From contig JAQXLY010000029.1 in the NCBI GenBank assembly GCA_029012365.1, positions 1 to 42,895 on the forward strand: a stretch of 42,895 nt of DNA. The letters run 5' to 3'. Below are positions 1 to 8,161 of the stretch, one piece after another (the first letter of the stretch is position 1; each line of letters starts with the position of its first letter). The position numbers were made by a program, and so were the translations under genes. The DNA is from Lachnospiraceae bacterium. GTDB taxonomy: Bacteria > Bacillota > Clostridia > Lachnospirales > Lachnospiraceae. The notes under the pieces were generated by a model. That model made no database searches, was not told the DNA's origin, and saw only the letters and a list, made by a program, of their open reading frames with translations.

Positions 1-136
1 GACCAGAGATTTGCTTACAGCTTCCTTCAGATTTCACCTCACGATGAACACCCTTGCTGTTCAGCTATACACTTCCCACTACCTGGGCATGTTCGGGACT
101 TTCACCCGTTAGAGCGCGCCCATGGCGCGCAAACAC
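1..136 (-). ncRNA. Group IIC intron, 5' end of the ribozyme (cut by window edge)
   Basis: Read on the minus strand, this stretch has the layout of domain I of a bacterial group IIC intron. It has a 5' end beginning GTGTTTGCGCGCC, then GGGTGAAAGTCCCGAAC, then GCAAGGGTGT and ATCTGAAGGAAGC, in the same order as in the Oceanobacillus iheyensis IIC intron as I remember it. The proposed first intron base is 136, directly after the T-tract of a terminator, which is the classic insertion site of IIC introns. The reverse transcriptase gene and the 3' domains would lie to the left of the window, so I cannot say whether the intron is complete or active. The call rests on motif order and insertion context. 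Confidence 0.85.
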
Positions 137-164
137 AAAAATTGAGCCTTTGACAAGGCTCAAT
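137..164 (-). terminator. Rho-independent terminator of the GNAT gene, target of the intron
   Basis: On the minus strand a 10-bp perfect stem (ATTGAGCCTT with AAGGCTCAAT, loop of 4, bases 141-164) is followed by five T residues (137-141). It lies 18 bases past the stop codon of the acetyltransferase gene. The intron begins at the next base. Confidence 0.88.
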
Positions 165-181
165 CTCATCCCTCAGGTCAA

Positions 182-712
182 TTATTCTCTTCCTTTCAGG
201 TGCATCCATTCTTCTCTTGTGACGGCAAAGACTTTTGTCCTCTCATTTACTTCGTCTTCAAATTCATCCACCTGATGACAGCCCCACGAGACAGCGGATT
301 TTGCAGACGGCTCATTCGTATACTTCATATACGAAAATATCTCACCAAACGGTGTGTTTTCAAAGGTCCAATCCCGTACCGCAGATGCTGCTTCCTTTGC
401 ATAACCCTTTCGCTGCATATCCTTTCGAATATGATATCCTATCTCCGGTTTTATGACACCACCGATATTTTGCATCGTAAGACCGCAATCTCCTATCATT
501 TCGCCGGTATCCTTTAGGCAGACTGCCCACAACCCGAATCCAAAGATTCTGTATCTTTCAACATTTCTTTCTATCCAGTTTCTTACCCTTTTTTCATCAA
601 AGGAATACGGATAGTGCTGCATAATATCCGAATCCGCTAATACTGCATAAAGTGCATCATAATCATCCATATTCATTTCTCGTAAAATTAAACGATTGGT
701 TTCTATTTTCAT
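182..712 (-). CDS. GNAT family N-acetyltransferase (RimJ/RimL-like)
   Basis: A 176-residue cytosolic protein of normal length for the Acetyltransf_3 branch of GNAT enzymes, which move an acetyl group from acetyl-CoA to an amine. It opens with the family signature ETNRLILRE. Near residues 95-110 it has IGYHIRKDMQRKGYAKEAA, the acetyl-CoA pyrophosphate loop (R/Q-x-x-G-x-G/A type). The C-terminal part NEPSAKSAVSWGCHQV corresponds to the usual N.aS.rv.eklGF strand. The start is supported by GGGGGA about 8 bases upstream. A terminator follows immediately. The substrate cannot be read from the sequence: ribosomal protein N-termini, antibiotics and small amines are all possible in this family. Confidence 0.85.
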   Translation of the reverse strand: MKIETNRLILREMNMDDYDALYAVLADSDIMQHYPYSFDEKRVRNWIERNVERYRIFGFGLWAVCLKDTGEMIGDCGLTMQNIGGVIKPEIGYHIRKDMQRKGYAKEAASAVRDWTFENTPFGEIFSYMKYTNEPSAKSAVSWGCHQVDEFEDEVNERTKVFAVTREEWMHLKGRE

Positions 713-741
713 GCTTGTAATCCCCCAAAGCTTACCGGCAT

Positions 742-1179
742 TTATTCCAGCACCTGTAATAATTCTTCTGCATCTTTCCGTATTAAAGGAGCCATACTGT
801 CCTTATACCTGCTTAGCTCAATCCCCAATACCGCCTCTCGTATTCTATCGCATAATTCCGGTCGGAATAAAACTACTTCGTGCAATGCGCTGAGACATTG
901 ACGGACTACAGTTGGCTTTTCGTCATTTAGTAAAAGACTCAGCTTATCAAAAGAAGCCTCCAGCTTCCCTTTTGAGTCCCATCTTGCCTGGGCACAGGCA
1001 AGACAAAATCCTCTGGTTCTGACATATGAACTTTTCTCATTCAGCATCGCTATGAAATCATCAAACAAAGAGTAATAAGCATCCGATTCCGCTGATTTTG
1101 CACCGATTTCCTTTGAAAATTCATATGCACATTTATCGTCCTTGTCTTTCAGCTTACTAATAATTTGATTTCTGTCCAT
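742..1179 (-). CDS. Small HEAT-like helical protein (often labelled SufBD protein)
   Basis: A 145-residue protein with no signal peptide or membrane segment. It appears to be all alpha-helix, with repeating amphipathic helix pairs (for example FDKLSLLLNDEKPTVVRQCL), resembling HEAT repeats. Similar Lachnospiraceae proteins are often labelled SufBD protein, but I see no Suf signature and no suf neighbours, so I would not rely on that name. A GGAGG lies about 13 bases before the start, a rather long distance. Its gene sits 29 bases upstream of the GNAT gene on the same strand and probably shares its transcript. A protein-protein scaffold is the only reasonable guess. Confidence 0.7.
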   Translation of the reverse strand: MDRNQIISKLKDKDDKCAYEFSKEIGAKSAESDAYYSLFDDFIAMLNEKSSYVRTRGFCLACAQARWDSKGKLEASFDKLSLLLNDEKPTVVRQCLSALHEVVLFRPELCDRIREAVLGIELSRYKDSMAPLIRKDAEELLQVLE

Positions 1180-1224
1180 ATCCTAACATTATCCCTCCTG
1201 TAACAATATCCCCGCCACTGCATA

Positions 1225-2406
1225 CTATTCATACGCCATTTCATATATTTTCAGGATATCATCATATCCCAGTGGTTTGTATCCGATTAATGTTCTCGAC
1301 TTGTTTCTGGAACAGTCAAGTGCAAGCTTTTCGAGAGACTGTCTCTCAACCCCCAGAGGCTTTAGATTTACAGGCATTCCAATCGAACAATAAAACTGTT
1401 CCTGTTTATTGATTGCCTCTTCCACCGTCTTTTCCGGATGTTCAAAGTCAATCTCCAGATTCCAGACATTATGTGCATATTGCATCCATCTGTTTATATT
1501 TGCTGAATAAACATACCTCGCCCAGCTGCACCAGATTGCGGCAAGGCCGGCACCGTGTGCTATAACAGGATACATTCCGGATACCTCATGCTCAAACTGA
1601 TGTACTACGAGCTGGCATTCTCTTCCGCACTGTGTAAGTCCGTTATGTGCAAGAGAAGACGCCCACATCATATTGGCACGTGCTTCATAATTTTCCGGAT
1701 TTTTTAGGCAGTCAACTCCGGCCTTCATCACATTTTTTATAACAGCCTCCGCGATTGCATCCGTCAAATAAGTATCTTCCCCCGGACAAAAATACCGTTC
1801 TATTGTATGCATTGCAATATCAACAATTCCGCATGCCGTCTGATATTGATTTACCGTATAGGAAAGCTCAGGATTTTCAATTACGAAATCCATTCTGTTG
1901 TTGCTGCAATTATATCCCCTTTTTTCTCCGGTTTCACTGTTTGTAATGACACAGGAATTTGACATTTCTGAGCCGGCTGCGGCAAGCGTTAGAATTGCAC
2001 CTTTATGTAATGTCTTTTCAGGTGCACATTTTCCCAAAGAAAAATCCCAGACATCTGCATCGGGGTTTGCTGCCCCATTTGCAATATCCTTTGCAGAGTC
2101 CATGACAGAACCGCCGCCAACGGCCAAAACAAAATCGACCCCTTCACGTCTGCACAAAGCAATTCCTTCTCTCACAAGCTTTAGCTCCGGATTTGCCACA
2201 ACGCCGCCTAACTCTACATAAGCAATGCTTTCCTCTTCCAGGCACTTCTTCACCCTGTCCAATAATCCGCTTTCTTTTGCCGATTTACCACCATAATGAA
2301 TCAAGACTTTACACGGGTGATACTCGGCAATAATCTTTCCAACCTTATATTCTTCCTCTTTTCCAAAGTACACTTTCGTAGGTGTTTCATAAATAAAATT
2401 ATTCAT
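1225..2406 (-). CDS. Iron-containing alcohol dehydrogenase (YqhD/BdhA-like butanol dehydrogenase)
   Basis: A 393-residue type III metal-dependent alcohol dehydrogenase, which reduces aldehydes to alcohols with NAD(P)H. It has the N-terminal FIYETPTKVYFG of the butanol dehydrogenase group. The nucleotide-binding GGGSVMDSAKDIA lies near residues 95-107, the metal ligands are in GIVDIAMHTIERYF, and a second metal-ligand region is HGAGLAAIWCSWA. I chose the ATG at 2406 because AAAGGGA lies 6 bases upstream and homologues begin MNNF; a longer frame to 2448 adds 14 non-conserved residues. It ends without an obvious terminator. The role is likely fermentative redox balance; the exact aldehyde is not determinable. 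Confidence 0.9.
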   Translation of the reverse strand: MNNFIYETPTKVYFGKEEEYKVGKIIAEYHPCKVLIHYGGKSAKESGLLDRVKKCLEEESIAYVELGGVVANPELKLVREGIALCRREGVDFVLAVGGGSVMDSAKDIANGAANPDADVWDFSLGKCAPEKTLHKGAILTLAAAGSEMSNSCVITNSETGEKRGYNCSNNRMDFVIENPELSYTVNQYQTACGIVDIAMHTIERYFCPGEDTYLTDAIAEAVIKNVMKAGVDCLKNPENYEARANMMWASSLAHNGLTQCGRECQLVVHQFEHEVSGMYPVIAHGAGLAAIWCSWARYVYSANINRWMQYAHNVWNLEIDFEHPEKTVEEAINKQEQFYCSIGMPVNLKPLGVERQSLEKLALDCSRNKSRTLIGYKPLGYDDILKIYEMAYE

Positions 2407-2511
2407 CTTATGTTCCCTTTCTTCTCTGTTAAGCTGAGTGATACCCATGCAAATAATCTATCAAATGTAAGCATATTCTCTCCCATCAAATCATTTATCC
2501 CGGATTATTTT

Positions 2512-2552
2512 AATGACCTCCCCTTGTACGAATATACAAAGTGGAGGTCATT
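2512..2552 (-). terminator. Terminator between pepF and the alcohol dehydrogenase
   Basis: A 10-bp perfect outer stem (AATGACCTCC with GGAGGTCATT), extended inward by a further imperfect stem around CTTGTA/TACAAAG. It lies 10 bases past the pepF stop on the minus strand and is followed by an A/T-rich run. It separates the peptide operon from the dehydrogenase gene. Confidence 0.8.
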
Positions 2553-2561
2553 ACACACAGG

Positions 2562-4361
2562 TTATTTCATCAGTTCTTCCATCTCGTCCAGAAGCTTATC
2601 AAAATATGCGAGTGCCTCATTAATCGGTTCCGGTGAAGCCATATCAACACCGGCAATACGAAGCAGGTTAATCGGAGAATCAGAGCTTCCGCCGCTTAAG
2701 AACTTCTTGTAATTTTCAACAGCCGGTGCTCCTTCCTTCAGAATCTTGTTTGCAAGTGCAACTGCAGCAGAAAATCCGGTTGCATACTGATATACATAAA
2801 AATTGTAATAGAAATGCGGAATTCTTGCCCATTCCATGGCAATATCCTCATCCACAACTATATCTGTTCCGAAATACTGCTTATTCAGGTCGTAATACAG
2901 ACTACTGAGCGCATCCGGTGTGAGACTTTCTCCGCGTTCCGTCATTTCATGAGTCCTTAGCTCAAATTCCGCAAACATGGTCTGACGATACACGGTTCCG
3001 CGGAAGCTTTCCAGAAAATGATTAATCAGGTAGGCTCTCTGCACCTTATCCGTTGTCTTCTTCAACAAATGCTGCATTAAAAGAACCTCGTTACAGGTCG
3101 ATGCAACCTCTGCCACAAAAATCACATACCGGGAATCTACATGCGGCTGGTTCTTATTAGACAGATAGGAATGCATAGCGTGCCCCATCTCATGGGCCAG
3201 AGTAAACTCATTATCGAGTGTTTCATTATAGTTCATCAGCACATACGGGTGTACACCATACACGCCTGCAGAGTATGCACCGCTGCGCTTTCCTTCGTTC
3301 TCGTATACGTCAATCCAACGGTTTTCAAAGCCCTCCCTGATTACCGCGCGATAATCCTCACCAAGCGGTGCAAGAGCCTCATATACGGTTTTCTTGGCTT
3401 CCTCAAACGGAATTTTCACATCGGCTTCTTTTACGAGAGGTACATACAAATCGTACATGTGAAGCTCGTCAAGACCGAGCAGACGCTTCCGTAGCGATAC
3501 ATAGCGGTGCATCTTATCCATATTATTATGAACCGCCTCAATCAGGTTGTAATACACGGAGACAGGCACATTGTTTCTGTCCACTGCTGCCTCAAGGCAG
3601 GAACTGTACTTTCTTGCCTTTGCGCTGAACCAGCTGGCCTTCGTCTGGGTTCCGTATACAGCAGCCAGCGTGTTCCGATAGCTCTTAAAGGTTGAATACA
3701 TTGCCTCAAATGCATCCTTGCGCACCCTTCTGTCCGCACTTTCCAGAAACGGAACGTAACGTCCGTGTGTCAGACGGACCATTTCGCCGTTTTCATCCTG
3801 AATCTCCGGAAATACAAGATCTGCGTTATTAAACATACCGAATATGTTGTCCGGAGCAGCAGTAAGTTCTCCTGCAGAAGCAAGAAGTGCTTCCATTTCC
3901 TGTGACAGCGTATGCTCCTTCCCGCGCAGTACTTCTTTGATAAAGTTGGTATACACCCTAAGCTCCGGCTTCTGTCCGAAAAACTCCTTAATTTTATCTT
4001 CCGGAATCGAAAGAATCTCAGGGACAAGAAAGGAGCACTGTTCTCCCAATGATACAAAAAGCATCTGCACCTTCATGACTCTTGCCTGATTTTCTGCATT
4101 GGTTGTATCCACATCCGAGCAGCGGGATGCATAGTTGTAGGTCAGTCCCGCAAGACGCTCGATTTCATCATTCAGCACAAGTGCACGGTAAAAGCTTTCC
4201 GCATTATCTTTCAGATGCCCTGCAAGCCCCATAAGCTCTTTTGCCATAGCAGACATCCCGGCAAGGTCAGCCTCCCAATCTGCCACAGTTGCATACATAT
4301 CTTCTGTTTTCCAGGTATTCTGCAGCTCTATTTCGCTGCGCTTCGGTAATTCTTTTGCCAT
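2562..4361 (-). CDS. pepF: Oligoendopeptidase F
   Basis: A 599-residue cytosolic zinc metallopeptidase of family M3B, the normal length for PepF. It cleaves short oligopeptides (roughly 7-17 residues). The HEMGH zinc motif sits near residue 387 in FTLAHEMGHAMHSYLS, with the third ligand in the following FVAEVASTCNE helix. The N-terminal helical half carries the usual R.ei...ntW..edmy opening. The gene is 17 bases downstream of a DUF3899 gene and 0.4 kb downstream of oppF with no terminator between. It is probably the last gene of the peptide-uptake operon, digesting what Opp imports. Confidence 0.96.
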   Translation of the reverse strand: MAKELPKRSEIELQNTWKTEDMYATVADWEADLAGMSAMAKELMGLAGHLKDNAESFYRALVLNDEIERLAGLTYNYASRCSDVDTTNAENQARVMKVQMLFVSLGEQCSFLVPEILSIPEDKIKEFFGQKPELRVYTNFIKEVLRGKEHTLSQEMEALLASAGELTAAPDNIFGMFNNADLVFPEIQDENGEMVRLTHGRYVPFLESADRRVRKDAFEAMYSTFKSYRNTLAAVYGTQTKASWFSAKARKYSSCLEAAVDRNNVPVSVYYNLIEAVHNNMDKMHRYVSLRKRLLGLDELHMYDLYVPLVKEADVKIPFEEAKKTVYEALAPLGEDYRAVIREGFENRWIDVYENEGKRSGAYSAGVYGVHPYVLMNYNETLDNEFTLAHEMGHAMHSYLSNKNQPHVDSRYVIFVAEVASTCNEVLLMQHLLKKTTDKVQRAYLINHFLESFRGTVYRQTMFAEFELRTHEMTERGESLTPDALSSLYYDLNKQYFGTDIVVDEDIAMEWARIPHFYYNFYVYQYATGFSAAVALANKILKEGAPAVENYKKFLSGGSSDSPINLLRIAGVDMASPEPINEALAYFDKLLDEMEELMK

Positions 4362-4378
4362 ATAAAACCTCCCAAATC

Positions 4379-4774
4379 TTAAACAATATAATAGAAAATA
4401 AGGAACAGAACAGACATCCCCAGTGCAATAAGTCCCATATACAGAAGCCCCGGCGTCCAGCTTCGCTCCTTTGCCAGAAGCTCCGCTCTGTAGTCGTAAA
4501 AGCTCTCATAACGGTTCCGGTCCATTCCCGGAAGAAATCTGCTGAACACACTGCCGAAAGCAAACCGCAGCATATCATAGGTCCCTTTGGAAGCCGCAAG
4601 GCTCAGTAGACTGATTCCGATATATATTACCGCAGGAATAGAGAACGCATCGGTTAAAATCTGAAAGACTTTCCTTGCATCTCCTGCAGAAAAAATGTTT
4701 CGATACAGGCAGAAAAGGGAGGCTGTTATGAGAATGATACAACCGTGAATCAGAAAAAAGATTCCCTTCTTCAT
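4379..4774 (-). CDS. DUF3899-like small membrane protein
   Basis: A 131-residue protein with three likely membrane segments: residues about 4-24, 42-62 and 108-130. A polar, charged cytosolic stretch (MDRNRYESFYDYRAELLAKE) lies between the second and third. The topology and the position of that loop fit DUF3899 proteins, whose function is unknown. AAGGAGG is 7 bases before the ATG. The gene is 30 bases after oppF and 17 bases before pepF, so it is almost certainly co-transcribed with both. A role linked to peptide uptake is inferred only from position. Confidence 0.75.
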   Translation of the reverse strand: MKKGIFFLIHGCIILITASLFCLYRNIFSAGDARKVFQILTDAFSIPAVIYIGISLLSLAASKGTYDMLRFAFGSVFSRFLPGMDRNRYESFYDYRAELLAKERSWTPGLLYMGLIALGMSVLFLIFYYIV

Positions 4775-4804
4775 ACATAAGCCTCCTTTTCTTTATTTCT
4801 GTTC

Positions 4805-6001
4805 TTATTTCAGTTCTGATTGATACTTTTTAAATTCTGCTTCATTACAATGGATAAAATGTCCCGGCTTAATTTCACGAAGGGACGGCTGATCCACAGA
4901 ATAATCATGCTCCGCAAGCGGATTATAAGTGATGCGCACACGCTTCTTCTCATAAACCGGATCCGGAAGCGGAATTGCGGAAAGCAGTGACTTCGTATAC
5001 GGGTGGAGCGGATTCAAAAACAGCTCGTCCGAAGGTGCAAGCTCCACAAGTTTACCGAAGTACATAACTCCGATACGGTCGGAAAAATATTTTACAACCG
5101 AAAGATCATGTGCAATAAACATGATGGTAAGTCCGAATTTTTCCCGAAGGTCATTTAAAAGGTTGATTACCTGTGCCTGAACGGACACATCCAGTGCCGA
5201 AACCGGCTCATCTGCGATAATCAAATCCGGATTCATAATAATAGCACGGGCAATGCCGATACGCTGACGCTGTCCGCCGGAGAATTCATGCGGATAACGA
5301 CTTGCATGCTCCGGCACCAGACCAACCAGCTCTAACATCTCATAAACCTTTTTATTAATAACCTCTTTGTCTTTCTCTCCCTGGATAATCAGTCCCTCGG
5401 AAATAATTTCACGTACGGTAAGTCTCGGGTCAAGCGAAGCAATCGGATCCTGGAAAATCATCTGAATCTGTGTTACAAGTCTGGTATGCTTCGCCTTATA
5501 AAGCTCCTTCTTATACTCCTTTTGAAGCCTTTCCTTTTCTTCGCCGACAGCCTTTTCAATCAGGGAAGTGTACGTTTCATTCAGTTCCCGGATACGTTTT
5601 TTTGCATACTCCTTATCGCAATTTTTCTGGTCATTTTTCGCAGCCTTTATTAGTTTCTTTTTCTCTGCAATAAAAGCATTCAGTTCTCTTTTCAGTTCTT
5701 CCTTATTACCGCCTGCAGCAACCTTTTCCTTATAATCCTGCTTTTTTTTCAAAATATCCTGCCGATATGACATCACACCTGCACTGATACGGACTCCTTT
5801 GAAAAAAATGTCACCGGACGTAATATTGTACAGCTTGATAATAGAGCGCCCGGTCGTGGTTTTACCGCACCCGGATTCTCCAACCAATCCGAATACCTCA
5901 CCCTTCTTAATCTCAAAGCTGACATCATCAACTGCTTTAAAACCGGAAAAATACTGGCAGAGATGATCTACTTTTAACAAAACTTCCTTATTCTCTTCCA
6001 T
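4805..6001 (-). CDS. oppF: Oligopeptide ABC transporter ATPase, OppF/AmiF type, with charged insertion
   Basis: A 398-residue ABC ATPase that powers oligopeptide import with OppD. Walker A is GESGCGKTT (about residues 38-46), the Q-loop is IQMIFQDPIASLDPRL, the signature is FSGGQRQR, and Walker B is LIIADEPVSALD. The C-terminal tail (EHDYSVDQPSLREIKPGHFIH) is of the AmiF kind. About 100 extra residues, very rich in Lys/Glu and likely coiled coil, lie between Walker A and the Q-loop (about residues 75-175), where ordinary OppF has a short loop. The start overlaps the oppD end by 14 bases, so translation is probably coupled. Confidence 0.93.
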   Translation of the reverse strand: MEENKEVLLKVDHLCQYFSGFKAVDDVSFEIKKGEVFGLVGESGCGKTTTGRSIIKLYNITSGDIFFKGVRISAGVMSYRQDILKKKQDYKEKVAAGGNKEELKRELNAFIAEKKKLIKAAKNDQKNCDKEYAKKRIRELNETYTSLIEKAVGEEKERLQKEYKKELYKAKHTRLVTQIQMIFQDPIASLDPRLTVREIISEGLIIQGEKDKEVINKKVYEMLELVGLVPEHASRYPHEFSGGQRQRIGIARAIIMNPDLIIADEPVSALDVSVQAQVINLLNDLREKFGLTIMFIAHDLSVVKYFSDRIGVMYFGKLVELAPSDELFLNPLHPYTKSLLSAIPLPDPVYEKKRVRITYNPLAEHDYSVDQPSLREIKPGHFIHCNEAEFKKYQSELK

Positions 6002-8159
6002 CTTCTACCTCGTTTCTGCCGTTCTTTGCCTTCATACGCTCAATTCGTGATGTAATGCTCTTCGGCGGTTCCACCTTCGGAGCAGACGGATGTAGCAGCC
6101 AGGTAGCTGCATAATGCGTATCCGTTATCCGAAACATTGGCGGCTGTTTTTCAAAATCAATTTTTAGTGCATATTTATTTCTTGCGGCAAAAGCATCTCC
6201 TACCGGAGGATAAATCATATTCGGCGGTGTACCCGGAATTGCATCTAATTTCTCGTTTGTGTCCAAATCCGGCATAGAAGAAAGCAATGCCCACGTATAC
6301 GGATGTGCTGACTCATAGAAAATTTCCTGAGCCGTTCCGTACTCCACAATTTTTCCGGCATACATTACCGCAACACGGTCTGCCATATTGGCTACAACTC
6401 CAAGGTCATGTGTAATAAAGATAACCGAAATGTTACGCTCCTTCTTTAGCTTATTGATAAGCTCCAGAATCTGCGCCTGAATTGTAACATCCAGTGCAGT
6501 TGTCGGTTCATCACAAATCAAAATATCCGGATTTGCGGCAAGTGCAATGGCAATCACGATACGCTGACGCATACCGCCGGAAAACTCGAACGGATACTGG
6601 TTATATCTTTTCCGCGGCTCCGGGATACCTACCTCCTCCATCAGCTTGATTGCTTTATTCTTTGCAACGCGCTTTGTAACCTTCTCGACAACCCCGCTGG
6701 CATTCTCCTTCAGGTAATCAATTACGGCAACTGTCTCTGCATCATAATCTCTTTCCGTACGCAAACGGATTCTTTCCTCATAATGCTCAATCAAACGGTC
6801 AAACTGTGCTGCAATCGTGGTTTTGATTTGTTCAAAATCCGTATAGGATGCCGGAACGACCTGCCAGTCAGGTTCCTTTCCTTTGGCAAAGCTGCGATCC
6901 CATTTTGCCTTTTGCTTTTTATAACGTGCTTCTTCCTTTTTGTTTTTTGAAAACCCGGCAAAATAGCGGTTCAGTTCAGACCTAAGACTCACGCCGAAGG
7001 TATACGTAAGATTATCCTTTACAATCGCAAGCGGGTCTACCGTAGCCATAACCTGTTTTACACAGGAGTGATATGCCGCCATGCATTCGGACTTATCTAA
7101 CCTCTCCCTGCCAAAAACTTCCTTATTTGTCTTCAGTAAATCAATTGCTTTTTTCTGTTCTGCATAGGACTGCTCTGCTGTATAAAGCAATGCAGTCTTT
7201 GCATCGGAAATAAACTCAAGCATGAAATTATCATCAAGATACTTACGTAAAAAAGCATTCAGTTCCTCTACAGGAAGCTCCGGAAGAGGCTCCTTTGCAT
7301 AGGTCAGGTAATATCCCATGGAAAAGAAATTCGGCTGCGGCAGTGCTACCGCTTCCTTCAAAATATCAAGCATAGCATTCATAATTTGAATGACATCCCG
7401 ATACTCCTTCCTCTTCTTCTCCGCCTTTACCTTTGCACGAAGGTCTTTTACAAGCTCCAGTAATGCTTGTTCCTTTTCCTTTACCACATAGGTATGACAG
7501 GACTTCTTTGCCATGGAACAAACCTGTTCCGTGCGGAAGGAAATATCCTTGTCCACCTTCTTATCCAGCTCAAACACCAGACTTTCCAGTTCTGCGATTG
7601 CCTCATTTGCAGCTTCATATGCAATATTATAGGCTTTTTCAAGTTCCAGATGCTTGTACTCGAATTTATCGAAATTCTTACACTGTGCCGTTATCGCAGC
7701 TGCGGTCTTATTTCCGGAATGAGCCGTAATCATATACTGGTTCAGTTTCTTCAGGTAGCTGTTAAAATTTGTACGACTTTCTCTCTGCCGAACCTTTCCC
7801 TTTAAAATCATGGCCTCCGTCAGCTGACGCCCGATTTTTACAATCGGATTCAGACTCGACATCGGATCCTGGAAAACCATTGCTATCTTGTCACCGCGAA
7901 TCTTATGAAACTCATCTTCACTGATTTTTAAAAGGTCTTTCCCATCATAAATGATTTCGCCGCCCTCAATGATGGAATTTCCGGCAAGAATTCCAAGTAT
8001 TGCCTTAGACGTAACTGACTTACCGGAACCGGATTCTCCCACAATTGCAAGGGTCTCTCCTTTTAACAAGTCAAAACTTACATTTCTAACCGCCTGTACC
8101 TTACCGTTTGAGGTACGGAAGGAAATAACCAGGTCTTTTACTTCCAGTTTCTTTTCCAT
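5988..8159 (-). CDS. oppD: Oligopeptide ABC transporter ATPase, OppD/AmiE type, with very large insertion
   Basis: A 723-residue ABC ATPase, about twice the usual 340-350. Walker A is GESGSGKS (about 41-48), the Q-loop is MVFQDPMSSLNP (about 94-105), the signature FSGGMRQR begins near 526, and Walker B is ILICDEPTTALD near 544. About 430 residues separate Q-loop and signature, where roughly 60 are normal. The extra part is mostly helical, charged, and low in known motifs. The C-terminal domain ends THYAATWLLHPSAPKVE, as in pneumococcal AmiE. It lacks the cysteine cluster found in many OppD/DppD proteins. All ATPase motifs are intact, so the protein should be active. Confidence 0.93.
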   Translation of the reverse strand: MEKKLEVKDLVISFRTSNGKVQAVRNVSFDLLKGETLAIVGESGSGKSVTSKAILGILAGNSIIEGGEIIYDGKDLLKISEDEFHKIRGDKIAMVFQDPMSSLNPIVKIGRQLTEAMILKGKVRQRESRTNFNSYLKKLNQYMITAHSGNKTAAAITAQCKNFDKFEYKHLELEKAYNIAYEAANEAIAELESLVFELDKKVDKDISFRTEQVCSMAKKSCHTYVVKEKEQALLELVKDLRAKVKAEKKRKEYRDVIQIMNAMLDILKEAVALPQPNFFSMGYYLTYAKEPLPELPVEELNAFLRKYLDDNFMLEFISDAKTALLYTAEQSYAEQKKAIDLLKTNKEVFGRERLDKSECMAAYHSCVKQVMATVDPLAIVKDNLTYTFGVSLRSELNRYFAGFSKNKKEEARYKKQKAKWDRSFAKGKEPDWQVVPASYTDFEQIKTTIAAQFDRLIEHYEERIRLRTERDYDAETVAVIDYLKENASGVVEKVTKRVAKNKAIKLMEEVGIPEPRKRYNQYPFEFSGGMRQRIVIAIALAANPDILICDEPTTALDVTIQAQILELINKLKKERNISVIFITHDLGVVANMADRVAVMYAGKIVEYGTAQEIFYESAHPYTWALLSSMPDLDTNEKLDAIPGTPPNMIYPPVGDAFAARNKYALKIDFEKQPPMFRITDTHYAATWLLHPSAPKVEPPKSITSRIERMKAKNGRNEVEDGRE

Positions 8160-8161
8160 CG

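Noticed and set aside
2296-2712. 138-codon plus-strand frame across the alcohol dehydrogenase start and pepF end
   Set aside because: It crosses two minus-strand genes and a terminator, with no ribosome site or recognisable domain.
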